A stretch of DNA of 64,000 bases from Gemmatimonadota bacterium. Lineage in GTDB: Bacteria; Latescibacterota; UBA2968; UBA8231. The stretch's first letter is position 1; the number at the start of each line of letters is the position of its first letter. The position numbers were made by a program, and so were the translations under genes. Below the pieces are notes generated by a model. That model did not search any database. It was given only the letters and a program-made list of their open reading frames with translations, and was not told where the DNA came from. Location: positions 62,001-126,000 of the forward strand of contig JABJJN010000076.1 of NCBI GenBank assembly GCA_018660835.1. Reading direction: 5' to 3'. This document shows positions 53,307-61,597 of the stretch, piece after piece.

Positions 53307-54682
53307 ACACACCTGAACATCGTACCGTCATCGTCGTCGGCGGCGGCCCGGCGGGTCTGCCCTTTGCGCCGGTTCTGGGTGGCTGGCACCCGTTCTTTCA
53401 CGCGAGCAACGTGCTGCAGGCGCGGTATCCGCAGATTGCCGACATGTTCCGCCAGCACACGGACTCGCTGCTGAGCCTCGACATGGAGTCGATGCTGCAT
53501 TCGGGGATTCCTCCGGCGGATCTGTTCCGTGTCCTGCATCATCCACGGCAGCTCTACGAGGGCGGCGACCAGATTGCCCTCAAGTTTCGCCAACAGGATC
53601 CGATCGACTTTCTGCTGCTGACGCAGGAGCGCGTCGGCGGACTGTGGAACAATGTGCCAGAGAATCTGCTCACCCTGTCACCGGGCCAGTGGATGGAGTT
53701 CGCCTTTCACTCTCTGGCCGAACATGTGCAGGAGACGGGCAAGTCGTACAACGTCAACGATCTGATCATCAAGCACCGACTGATTGATTATTACCACCGG
53801 ATCCCTGAACGCTTTGGCGTCGCCGATCGTGTGCGCGAATGGACGCGGGTGACACGGGTCGAGCCGCATGAGGCCGGTTTTCTGGTGACGGCCGTGAACG
53901 TGTCGGACTGGAGCCAGAGAGACCCGGTGACCCTGCGTCGACCGCCTTTCCCTGAATCAGATGACGAGCTGACAGGGGAAGTACAGCAATACACCTGCAA
54001 GTATCTCGTGTATGCCGTGGGGCAACGCTCCAAGTTGCGACGTCTGGAGGTGCCCGGTGAAGATCTGCCCTTTGTGACGCAATTCTACGAGAAGGCGCAG
54101 GACCTGCCAGGAGAACGCGTCGTCGTCGTCGGCGGTGGTCGTTCCGCGGACTGGGCGGCGACGGAGCTGCACGACGCGGGGCGCCACGTGACCTATGTGA
54201 TGCGGCAATCGCGGGATCTGCACTGGGGCCTGATCAACCAGAGTCGCGGCGGACTGCCGTATTACAAGCGCATTGCCGAGATCCTGGAGGGCGGATCCGA
54301 ACGACTCGAGACTGTCTACGACACGTCCCTCACCTCGATTGAGGCCATCGACGAGGGCGATCGCGGTGTCGTGACGATGGCTTCCGGGGACGACACACGA
54401 CAGATCGAAGTGGATCACGTGCTCAAGGAGATCGGGGGCAGTGCCGACTATTCACTGTTGCAGGGCTTCGAGCAACCCCTGCAACTGGTGGAGAAACACG
54501 ACACCTATCGCTTCCAGGTGCATCAGGCAAAGGTGCATCCACACAGCTATGAATCGATCGACATTCCCAATCTGTATCCCGGTGGTTATCTGGCGGAAGG
54601 CTTAGGCCTGGTGGTCATCGCCATGCACGGAACGACGTACGCCATCGTTGCCGACATCCTGAAGAAGGAAGGGATGCTCTAG
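53303..54682 (+). CDS. OSGIN-like FAD/NAD(P)-dependent oxidoreductase
   Basis: A 459-residue two-dinucleotide-binding flavoprotein. GGGPAG is at about residues 13-18 and a second Rossmann motif VVVVGGGRSADWAATEL near residue 280. The segment between resembles OSGIN proteins (oxidative stress-induced growth inhibitor, related to ornithine N-monooxygenases): SLDMESMLHSGIPPAD, IDFLLLTQERVGGLWNNVPENLLTLSPGQWMEF. The start is probably TTG 53303, overlapping the GGT-like TGA; TTG 53288 adds five residues. N-hydroxylation or quinone-type chemistry is possible. It is the last gene of the plus run and is followed by a minus-strand gene. Confidence 0.75.
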   Translation: MNTPEHRTVIVVGGGPAGLPFAPVLGGWHPFFHASNVLQARYPQIADMFRQHTDSLLSLDMESMLHSGIPPADLFRVLHHPRQLYEGGDQIALKFRQQDPIDFLLLTQERVGGLWNNVPENLLTLSPGQWMEFAFHSLAEHVQETGKSYNVNDLIIKHRLIDYYHRIPERFGVADRVREWTRVTRVEPHEAGFLVTAVNVSDWSQRDPVTLRRPPFPESDDELTGEVQQYTCKYLVYAVGQRSKLRRLEVPGEDLPFVTQFYEKAQDLPGERVVVVGGGRSADWAATELHDAGRHVTYVMRQSRDLHWGLINQSRGGLPYYKRIAEILEGGSERLETVYDTSLTSIEAIDEGDRGVVTMASGDDTRQIEVDHVLKEIGGSADYSLLQGFEQPLQLVEKHDTYRFQVHQAKVHPHSYESIDIPNLYPGGYLAEGLGLVVIAMHGTTYAIVADILKKEGML

Positions 54683-54734
54683 CTGCGTTGCGTCTCCCTC
54701 GTGCGACCCGCGTAGAGGCGACCCGCACCAAGTG

Positions 54735-55610
54735 CTAGCCGCGCCAAAGAGGCTGCAGAAATATGCGCCCCGCGTCGGACTCGGCCTCGAAGCGAACATA
54801 CTCCTCCGCTCCTGCATCGTAGCTGAAGTGCGTGCCTCCATCGTTGGCCAGAACCTGTCCACCGGGACCGACAAAACGACCCTGCGCCGACGCTGACACG
54901 TTGACTTCTACGTGATCCCCGTCAACAACGAGGCTTTCGAGGAGTAGGCCCGTCGTCGCGTAGCTGCGCCCCGCCTTCGCTGCGGCAACTACTCCGGCAG
55001 GCGAGGCGGTATCGACGTGGACCATATTCCAGGCATTCGAGAAATCCTCTGGATCGTGGAAGTCGTCGTTACCGAATCCCCAGACATGATGCCCGGCGCT
55101 GAGTAGTTCGTCCCAGAAGTCGTTGTAGAGGGGCTGACGTCCATTGGCACGTCCCGTCGCGGTGCCGTAGTGACCGTTGTAGACCTCGATGCCATCGGGC
55201 ATGGTGCCCAGGGCTTCGAGTTTGGGACGTGTCCAATATTCCCGTGCCGCTCCCATGGGCTGTGGATGGCAGACAATCGTGAGCAGGTCACCGGCGTGGA
55301 GCAGGGCATCCTCGAGAGACTCGCGGTAGAGATCTGTCACTTCAGGACCGCAGAACACGACATTCTCGCGCGTGCTGTATTCGAAGCCATGCAGCATCGA
55401 CAGTTGCGGATACTGCTCACGCGCAGCACCGAGATCGGTGACGTGATCGTGATCCGTGAGGGTGTAGAACCCTGCACCGACCTGGTCGTATTGGCGCAGA
55501 GAGTCGGCGAGGGGAACGGAAGCGCAGGCAGAGTGTTCGTCACTGTGGCCGTGAAAACTACCGCGCAGCCAGGTGCCATTGGTGCCGGCGAGTGGATTGA
55601 TCAGGGGCAT
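54735..55610 (-). CDS. PHP-domain metal-dependent phosphoesterase-like protein
   Basis: A 291-residue protein with PHP motifs: GSFHGHSDEHSACASVPL (motif I HxH), FYTLTDHDHVTDL (motif II), LHGFEYSTR (motif III Glu), LLTIVCHPQ (His) and WGFGNDDFHD (final D-x-H). The C-terminal about 80 residues (YATTGLLLESLVVDGDHVEVNVS...) form a beta domain. PHP enzymes cleave phosphodiesters or phosphomonoesters. ATG 55610 has AGGAGAG upstream, while an earlier ATG (55640) lacks it. It is divergent from the aminotransferase gene with about 170 bases between. No clear substrate. Confidence 0.82.
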   Translation of the reverse strand: MPLINPLAGTNGTWLRGSFHGHSDEHSACASVPLADSLRQYDQVGAGFYTLTDHDHVTDLGAAREQYPQLSMLHGFEYSTRENVVFCGPEVTDLYRESLEDALLHAGDLLTIVCHPQPMGAAREYWTRPKLEALGTMPDGIEVYNGHYGTATGRANGRQPLYNDFWDELLSAGHHVWGFGNDDFHDPEDFSNAWNMVHVDTASPAGVVAAAKAGRSYATTGLLLESLVVDGDHVEVNVSASAQGRFVGPGGQVLANDGGTHFSYDAGAEEYVRFEAESDAGRIFLQPLWRG

Positions 55611-55782
55611 CGAGTCTCTCCTATGGGTTGAGGCAGGCAATCAAATGAAGTTCGCCGGTTGCCACAACGACGGCGTAGAACTCATTTGCGCCACGCTGCA
55701 CCAGCGTGTGTCTTTGAACCAGAATGTCTGCGAAAACGCAACCGGAGGCGCGCACGCGGCGCTCAGGTCACGGGAGGAAAGA

Positions 55783-56781
55783 TTGACACACGGTACGCAC
55801 AATGCACTCGAGGATCCACGCAATGCTGACGTGCGGATCCATATCAATGGCGAACTGCTACATCGAGACGATGCGAAGATCTCGGTTTTCGACAGTGGCT
55901 ACCTCGTCGGCGATGGTGTGTGGGAGGGACTGCGTCTGCACGAAGGTGTGCTCGTGTTTCTCGACGAACATCTCGACCGCCTGTGGCAGGGGGCGACGAC
56001 AGTGGGCATCGATCTGGGCATGACGCGTCAGGAGCTGACGCAGAAGATCCAACAGACGCTCGCTGCGAATCAGATGACCGATGGTGTGCATGTGCGGGTG
56101 ATGGTCACACGGGGCATCAAGAAGACACCGAGCCAGGATCCGCGACTGACCATCAGTGGGCCGAATCTCGTCATCATTGCCGAGCACAAGACAGCGGACC
56201 CCAGCAGCCGCGATCGAGGCGTGAGCCTGTTTACTTCAACGATTCGTCGCGGGTCACCTGATTATCTGGATCCCCGGCTGAACTGTCATAGCAAATTACA
56301 TGAAGTGCAAGCGTTGATGCAGGCCCTGGAAGCAGGGGCAGACGAGGCTTTGATGCTCGATATCCATGGTTTTGTTGCTACATGCAATGCGACAAATTTC
56401 TTCATCGTCCGTGGCGAGCAGGTATGGACCTCGACGGGGAAGTATTGCATGAATGGCATCACCCGCAGCAAGGTGATCGCAGTCTGCGAACAGGCGGGGA
56501 TCACCTGCCAGCAGAAGGATTTCTCCCTCTTCGATGTATATGGTGCAGATGAGGCCTTTGTCACCGGCACCTTCGGTGGCCTGACGCCCGTGATCTCGGT
56601 TGACGGTCGTCAGATCGGTGCCGCTTGCGAGGCCCCAGCGGAGGGCAGCGATGCAGCGGGAAGGAGCACGGGCGACGGGCCAACGGGGCCCATGACGCGG
56701 CGCCTGCAGCGGCTCTACGAGGAAACCATCGAGCTTGCCGTAGAACAAGACACGGTTCAAGCAGGAGCCACGTCAGATTGA
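55783..56781 (+). CDS. Class IV aminotransferase (BCAT / D-amino-acid transaminase-like)
   Basis: A 332-residue fold-type IV PLP enzyme. IHINGELLHRDDAKISVFDSGYLVGDGVWEGLRLHEG is the N-domain; the PLP lysine is in LNCHSKLHEVQAL; MLDIHGFVATCNATNFFIVRG follows. In BCATs and D-amino acid transaminases the last segment usually has E (xxEGxxxN) next to the pyridine nitrogen; here it is T. TTG 55783 has GGGAGG upstream; an open frame upstream from 55573 is unrelated. The sulfotransferase-like gene overlaps by four bases, a pair that plants have as one fused protein. The reaction is transamination or lyase chemistry; substrate unknown. Confidence 0.85.
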   Translation: MTHGTHNALEDPRNADVRIHINGELLHRDDAKISVFDSGYLVGDGVWEGLRLHEGVLVFLDEHLDRLWQGATTVGIDLGMTRQELTQKIQQTLAANQMTDGVHVRVMVTRGIKKTPSQDPRLTISGPNLVIIAEHKTADPSSRDRGVSLFTSTIRRGSPDYLDPRLNCHSKLHEVQALMQALEAGADEALMLDIHGFVATCNATNFFIVRGEQVWTSTGKYCMNGITRSKVIAVCEQAGITCQQKDFSLFDVYGADEAFVTGTFGGLTPVISVDGRQIGAACEAPAEGSDAAGRSTGDGPTGPMTRRLQRLYEETIELAVEQDTVQAGATSD

Positions 56782-57509
56782 GCGGTGTGCTACGGATCAA
56801 TGTCTGGAGTGGCCCCCGCAATATCTCCACGGCGCTGATGTATTGCTTCGCGCAGCGTGCCGATACACGCGTTGTCGACGAGCCACTCTACGCGCACTAT
56901 CTGTCGCACTCATCGGCCCACGAATACCACCCGGGCGCTGACGAGGTGCTGCGCTCACAGGACAATGATGGCGAGGCGGTTGTGCGTGACGTCATTCTTG
57001 GACCCTGTGATCGGCCCGTTCTGTTTCTGAAGCAGATGACCCACCACCTCATCGAGCTGAATCTGGACTTCCTCACTGAGACGACGAATGTCATCCTGAC
57101 ACGGGATCCCACCGACATGCTGCCCTCCTATCAGCAGCAAGTGGCGACGCCGACACTGACAGACACGGGATATCCGCAACACCATGAGTTGCTGACCCAC
57201 CTGCACGCCATGGGGCAGAAGCCAGTGATTCTGGATTCGAGAGAGACCCTGCGCAAGCCGCGCGCCGTGCTGCGTCAGCTTTGTGATCACATGGGGTTGG
57301 ACTTTGACGAAGGGATGCTGCAATGGGCGGCAGGGCCTCGTCCCGAGGATGGTGTGTGGGCACGCCATTGGTATGCGAGCGTGCATCGGTCAACGGGATT
57401 TGCCGCGTATCGACCGAAGAGCGAGCCCTTTCCGGAGAAACTGCAGTCCTTGCTGGAGCAGTGCAGGCCGCTCTACGAACAGCTTGCAGCAGAGGCGCTG
57501 CGGGGTTGA
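56778..57509 (+). CDS. P-loop sulfotransferase-like protein paired with class IV aminotransferase
   Basis: A 243-residue P-loop protein starting at TTG 56778, overlapping the aminotransferase stop (TTGA). The nucleotide-binding N-terminus is INVWSGPRNISTALMYCFAQRADTRVVDEPLYAHYL, resembling PAPS-binding 5'-loops of sulfotransferases (GxRSxST). TNVILTRDPTDMLPSY is the 3'-phosphate-like RxxxxxxxS loop. The same domain precedes the aminotransferase domain in plant branched-chain-aminotransferase-like proteins (family knowledge). The biochemical role is unknown; the two products probably act together. Confidence 0.75.
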   Translation: MSGVLRINVWSGPRNISTALMYCFAQRADTRVVDEPLYAHYLSHSSAHEYHPGADEVLRSQDNDGEAVVRDVILGPCDRPVLFLKQMTHHLIELNLDFLTETTNVILTRDPTDMLPSYQQQVATPTLTDTGYPQHHELLTHLHAMGQKPVILDSRETLRKPRAVLRQLCDHMGLDFDEGMLQWAAGPRPEDGVWARHWYASVHRSTGFAAYRPKSEPFPEKLQSLLEQCRPLYEQLAAEALRG

Positions 57510-57558
57510 GGCGGCGCAACGGGCTGTGTCGCTGAGGCGAACCTGCCAGACGGTCGCG

Positions 57559-58338
57559 CTACGAGGCCGTCGGTGCGGCGTCCGCGGCAACACGGAAGCC
57601 GTAGTCTGTCAGTTGCCGATCTGGCAGGATACTGGAGCGGGCGGCGCAGCGGGTCACCTTGATCGCGTGCCGCCAGGAACCACCACGGGAGGCACGGCGC
57701 ACGCCATCATCTGGGCCACGTGGATTCGTCACAGGTCCGTCAGCATAGTAGTCGGCAACATACCAATCGCTACACCATTCATGCACGAGATCACCCATGT
57801 TGTGCAGCCCGTAGTCGTTGGCTGGATCCTGCGCGACCGCATCGGGGCGTTCGATGTTGTCGCCGCGGTGGTGTGGATCCATCCAGTGGGGTAGATCATT
57901 TCCCCAGGGATAGTCGAGGCCTTCGGCACCTCCACGAGCGGCCTTTTCGCGTTCCGCCTCCGTCGGGAGGCGAAGAGTCAGCCCAAGTTGCTGACTGACC
58001 CATGCGCAATAGGTGACGGCGTCAAACCAGGTGACAGCAACGACGGGCTGCTCAGGGTCGACGAAGCGCGGGTCGTTCCAACTGTCCGGGGGTGTGTGTC
58101 CCGTTGACTGTACGAAGGCAGTGTAGGCGGCCCGGGTGACAGGGGCCGTGGCGAGGCGGAATTCGTCGACGTGGACTCTGTGAACCGGTTGCTCGTTTGC
58201 CTGGCCTGCCATCGAACCCATGGTGAACTCGCCACTTGGGATCGAAAGCAGGGCCGGCGTGATTCTCACCAGGGCGGATTCGGCGAGTCCGTCTCGTGAT
58301 GAAGCGGAGGTCACGTCCGTTTCGTGTGCCGAGCTCAC
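57559..58338 (-). CDS. SUMF1/EgtB-fold (formylglycine-generating enzyme family) protein lacking catalytic Cys
   Basis: A 259-residue protein of the FGE-sulfatase fold: LLSIPSGEFTMGS, HRVHVDEFRLATAPVTRAAYTAFV, AVTWFDAVTYCAWVSQQLGLTLRLPTEAEREKAARGG, YPWGN, GDLVHEWCSDWY and ASRGGSWRHAIKVTRCAARSSILPDRQLTDYGFRVA. In true FGE the GGS is followed by two catalytic Cys (MCHxxYC); here it reads RHAIKV, so it is not a sulfatase activator and more likely belongs to the ergothioneine-synthase-like or binding members. GTG 58338 has GGGAG upstream and sits right after the dehydrogenase stop. Confidence 0.8.
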   Translation of the reverse strand: MSSAHETDVTSASSRDGLAESALVRITPALLSIPSGEFTMGSMAGQANEQPVHRVHVDEFRLATAPVTRAAYTAFVQSTGHTPPDSWNDPRFVDPEQPVVAVTWFDAVTYCAWVSQQLGLTLRLPTEAEREKAARGGAEGLDYPWGNDLPHWMDPHHRGDNIERPDAVAQDPANDYGLHNMGDLVHEWCSDWYVADYYADGPVTNPRGPDDGVRRASRGGSWRHAIKVTRCAARSSILPDRQLTDYGFRVAADAAPTAS

Positions 58339-58339
58339 G

Positions 58340-59305
58340 CTACTCCCAGGGGAGGAAGCAAACTTTGATCGCCTGTTTCGTGCGCAACAACTCGACGCCT
58401 TCGGCATAACTCGCCAAAGGCAGGGTGTGTGTGACGATCGGTTTCAGATCGAGACGGCCATCTTCGATGAGGGCGAGGGCGCGTTCGCCGGCGTCGCGAT
58501 TGTGCCGCCCATAACCGACGATGTCCAGATGGCCACACCAGTGCCGCCAACCGTAGGCGAAATCATCGCGTAATACGCCAAAGAGGGCGACAGCCTCCTT
58601 GCTGTGATCCATCAAAAACTCGACAGACGCCGCAGCACCTGCACAATCCACTGAGATATCGACGGGGCCTTCCTCAGAGGCAACGAAGCTGGCTTCCGTG
58701 GGCTCTACGGCGGCATCTGCCCCGACACTCAGGGCCAGTTCACGTCTCTCGGGCACGGGATCGACGGCAACGACGCGTGTTGCGCCCCAGGCACGTGCCA
58801 GCTGGCAGGCGATGATGCCCGCCGGCCCCAGACCACCGATGGCGACGGCTTTGCCGTCCAGACCGCCACGGTCGCGTAAGCGATCGAAGGTCACCTGCAG
58901 GCACATGGCGAGTTCCAGCGAGGCGATCGCTTCAGGAGCCAGGTCGCTACGTACTTCCAACAGTGACTTTGCGGCGAAGGGGACAAATTGCGCGTAGCCA
59001 CCGAGTCGAACATCAGCACCTCGGTCCTGCCAGGCAGCGACACGGGCCCCGACATACAGATCCTCTACACCCGGGCCGACTTCGACGACATCGGCGACCA
59101 GTTCGTGTCCAGGTTGACCGGGAGTGATGGGATAGTTGAGTCGAGCACCGGGAAACATGGGTTCTCCCGACATCAGATGCATATCCCAATGGGGACAGGT
59201 GGTGATGGCGCGAATCTTCAGTAATACCTCACCGGTGCCTGGAGTCGGCACATCGGCATCCTGCCATTCCGCCTGTCCGGGGGCAACAATCTGAAGCTGC
59301 TTCAC
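58340..59305 (-). CDS. Medium-chain (zinc-type) alcohol dehydrogenase family protein
   Basis: A 321-residue MDR enzyme. The catalytic zinc site is suggested by TTCPHWDMHLMSGE (Cys/His) and PGHELVADVVEVGPGV. Cofactor binding is AVAIGGLGPAGIIACQLARAWGATRVVAVDP with Asp at the end of beta-2, favouring NAD. The four-Cys structural zinc lobe is missing, as in short MDR members. It may oxidise a sugar or polyol alcohol. Its start overlaps the upstream phytanoyl-CoA dioxygenase stop by four bases, so they belong to one operon. It is followed by the SUMF1-fold gene. Confidence 0.85.
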   Translation of the reverse strand: MKQLQIVAPGQAEWQDADVPTPGTGEVLLKIRAITTCPHWDMHLMSGEPMFPGARLNYPITPGQPGHELVADVVEVGPGVEDLYVGARVAAWQDRGADVRLGGYAQFVPFAAKSLLEVRSDLAPEAIASLELAMCLQVTFDRLRDRGGLDGKAVAIGGLGPAGIIACQLARAWGATRVVAVDPVPERRELALSVGADAAVEPTEASFVASEEGPVDISVDCAGAAASVEFLMDHSKEAVALFGVLRDDFAYGWRHWCGHLDIVGYGRHNRDAGERALALIEDGRLDLKPIVTHTLPLASYAEGVELLRTKQAIKVCFLPWE

Positions 59306-60126
59306 TGTGGTACCTCGTCGCTTTCAGGACGTTCGACATGCTGCCAGTAGCCGGAGGGGTCCGAGCCACGGCAGATGATGCCGCTTGCGTGGTTGGGATC
59401 GTTGCGACGCACATCGGGTGGATGATAACGTAGTGTGAGGCCACAACGACGGCGATCGGATGTGTTCGGCTCGGAACCATGCAGCAGCAGATCTGTGTGC
59501 AACGAGACCTGGCCTGCCTTGAGAATGACAGCGACGGGTTCATCGCCCCAACGTGTGTAATCGTGGACGGCCTGGTTGAGCACGTTCTGCTCCTCAGGTT
59601 TGCTCGGATCAAATGGAATCTGGCCGTGAATGTGTGAAGCAGGTACAAAGGTCATAGGGCCATTGTCTGCATCGACATGGTCGATGGCGAGCCACACGGT
59701 GACGACTTTGCTCGGCGTCAGCGGCCAGTAGGAGGCATCCTGGTGAAAGGAGACCTGCTTCTGATCGCCTGGCATCTTGGCGAAGTAGTGGGTCATCGTA
59801 CACACGAGATCTGGCCCGAGAAGATCTTCCACGAGATCGAGAATCCGATCATTCATCGCCAGATCCCAGATGCCACCACAGTGATTGTGCCAACCGTTGA
59901 TGGAATAGGAGTTGAGCCCCGCTGCGGTGGCCTTGGTGCTCAGGTCGTCGAAGTAGGCTGTATTGGCGGTCGCCTGGGTGTCGTCGAAGACACGAATGGG
60001 AAATACGTAGCCTTTGTCGTTGAATTGCTCGACCTGCGTCGACGTCAGATGGCGGGGTGACTGATTCTGCGCGGGGTAGAAGCGCAACTCGCGCTGCATG
60101 TCTGGAAGGGCATTGGTCTCGGACAT
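59302..60126 (-). CDS. Phytanoyl-CoA dioxygenase family protein (first of three)
   Basis: A 274-residue Fe(II)/2-oxoglutarate-dependent oxygenase of the PhyH family. The iron ligands are H and D in SFHQDASYWPL and the distal His in LLLHGSEPNTS, followed by the 2-oxoglutarate-binding Arg in RCGLTLRY. The N-terminus (STQVEQFNDKGYVFPIRVF) is typical. Bacterial members hydroxylate or halogenate varied small molecules, so the substrate cannot be assigned. Its stop overlaps the dehydrogenase start; it is 57 bases after the next PhyH gene. Confidence 0.9.
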   Translation of the reverse strand: MSETNALPDMQRELRFYPAQNQSPRHLTSTQVEQFNDKGYVFPIRVFDDTQATANTAYFDDLSTKATAAGLNSYSINGWHNHCGGIWDLAMNDRILDLVEDLLGPDLVCTMTHYFAKMPGDQKQVSFHQDASYWPLTPSKVVTVWLAIDHVDADNGPMTFVPASHIHGQIPFDPSKPEEQNVLNQAVHDYTRWGDEPVAVILKAGQVSLHTDLLLHGSEPNTSDRRRCGLTLRYHPPDVRRNDPNHASGIICRGSDPSGYWQHVERPESDEVPQ

Positions 60127-60183
60127 CTCTGCTCCAAAAGAGGGCGAAATTCTGTGTTGCGTGACGGACGTGTTGCTGCCGGA

Positions 60184-61059
60184 CTAGGCGCCGGCGGCGG
60201 TGCTGCTCGCCTCAACGATGGACTGCCACTGTTCGACCGATCGACAGACCTGCTCAGGGGTCTCGGCGGAGCGCGCGATAAAACCGGGCACTTCGTCGCG
60301 CCCCGTCGGCAGACGCGGATCGGAGTAACGTAGATCGAGGGACCAGCGGATGTGATCGGAGACGTTTGGCACGGAACGGTGGATGGTTTTATGCTGCAGC
60401 AGCACGACGCCTCCCTGTCGCACGGGACACATGGCGCGCTCTCCTGATGGCAGTTGGTCATCCTCAAGACCTTTAAAGTTGCCAGCCGGCCCCATGCCGG
60501 CGGCATGCGCAATCAGCGGCGCGCGGTGACTGCCGGCGATGACCTCCATGCAGCCATTCTCCGGTGTCGCGTCCACCAGAGGAATCCAGAAATTCACCAT
60601 GAAGGTCTCTTCCGCGTCCGCTTCGAGATACCCCAGATCCTGATGCCAAGGCACGACGCCTGCATCCTGATGCGGCAATTTGGCGCGCAGATTGAACTGC
60701 GGATGGGCGAGGATCTCGGGACCGATGACAGATTCGACGACGTCGAGAAGATCGGGGTTCGTGAGAATGTCGAACATCGCCGCCGTGCGCAGTTTCCCAT
60801 GGACCTGGCCCAAGAGTGGTTCCGGGTGCTCCAGTTGCTCTGCCAGGGCGGACAGCCGCTGATGGAACGGCAGGTCTGCAAGGGGATCGCTGAGCAAGCC
60901 CTCAGCGATGCCCTTCTCCACCCAGTTGTCGATCCGCTGTGTCAGTTCGATTCGCAGCGGCTCCAGCGCCACCGCCTCGAAGGCATCCTCGAAGAGGAGA
61001 AAGCCCTCTTCGCGAAACTTACTGACCTGCTCGCTGCTCAGTCCCGCCATGTTCAGCAT
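60184..61059 (-). CDS. Phytanoyl-CoA dioxygenase family protein (second of three)
   Basis: A 291-residue PhyH family oxygenase. The N-terminal helix LSSEQVSKFREEGFLLFEDAF leads to the iron site VPWHQDLGYLEADAEE (HxD) and the distal His in LLQHKTIHRSVPN, with Arg in IRWSLDLRYSD for 2-oxoglutarate. MVNFWIPLVDATPENGCMEVIAGSHR is the conserved strand pair. ATG 61059 follows AGGAGAA closely; ATG 61050 is an alternative. It is less similar to the first copy than would be expected from recent duplication, so the two probably have different substrates. Confidence 0.9.
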   Translation of the reverse strand: MLNMAGLSSEQVSKFREEGFLLFEDAFEAVALEPLRIELTQRIDNWVEKGIAEGLLSDPLADLPFHQRLSALAEQLEHPEPLLGQVHGKLRTAAMFDILTNPDLLDVVESVIGPEILAHPQFNLRAKLPHQDAGVVPWHQDLGYLEADAEETFMVNFWIPLVDATPENGCMEVIAGSHRAPLIAHAAGMGPAGNFKGLEDDQLPSGERAMCPVRQGGVVLLQHKTIHRSVPNVSDHIRWSLDLRYSDPRLPTGRDEVPGFIARSAETPEQVCRSVEQWQSIVEASSTAAGA

Positions 61060-61141
61060 TTCTCCTGTATCAAAACCAGATCGCCTCTCGACATATCAGC
61101 CGGCGTCGTATCAGCATGGCGCCGTATCATCTGGCACACCA

Positions 61142-61597
61142 TCAATTGGCAACGGCGACGTAGACACCCTCAAATGTGGCGGCAGCTTCGCCACCACCTC
61201 GTTTGAGTCGAACGGATAACTGCACGCGCCCTTTGCCCTTTCTTTCCAGTGCTTGATCGAAGGGACCCCAGCCTGCGTCGCCCGGGTCGTCGCAGATCGC
61301 TTCGAAATCACCATCCAGGGGCGCATCGAATTCCATCTGTTGGCGACGAATCACCAAGCGGACATCCGGGTTGCCCTCGAGGTGGGCGTGAACGAGAGCC
61401 CAGCCGGCGAGCATCCCTACCGCTGCGGCACTGCCGCCAAAAACGGTGCCGCGGTGATTGATGTTTGGCGCCAGCGGTGCCGTGAGCTTCACACCCGTGT
61501 CATCCAGACGCTCAACACGCACGTTCATCGCCTTGGACATCGGGATGTGATCGTGCAGATAGGCCTCAGCCTCGGCGGCGGTCATGTCGTGCGCCAC
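61142..61597 (-). CDS. Hotdog-fold thioesterase, YiiD C-terminal type
   Basis: A 151-residue single hotdog domain of the YiiD_C thioesterase family (PF09500): AEAYLHDHIPMSKAMNVRVERLDDTGVKLTAPLAPNINHRGTVFGGSAAAVGMLAGW. The NHRGTVFGGS segment is the family's active-site turn. The protein ends with FEGVYVAVAN. It would hydrolyse acyl-thioesters or act as an acyl-binding protein. Its start lies inside the end of the 2-hydroxyacid dehydrogenase gene (16-base overlap), so they are coupled. Confidence 0.85.
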   Translation of the reverse strand: MAHDMTAAEAEAYLHDHIPMSKAMNVRVERLDDTGVKLTAPLAPNINHRGTVFGGSAAAVGMLAGWALVHAHLEGNPDVRLVIRRQQMEFDAPLDGDFEAICDDPGDAGWGPFDQALERKGKGRVQLSVRLKRGGGEAAATFEGVYVAVAN

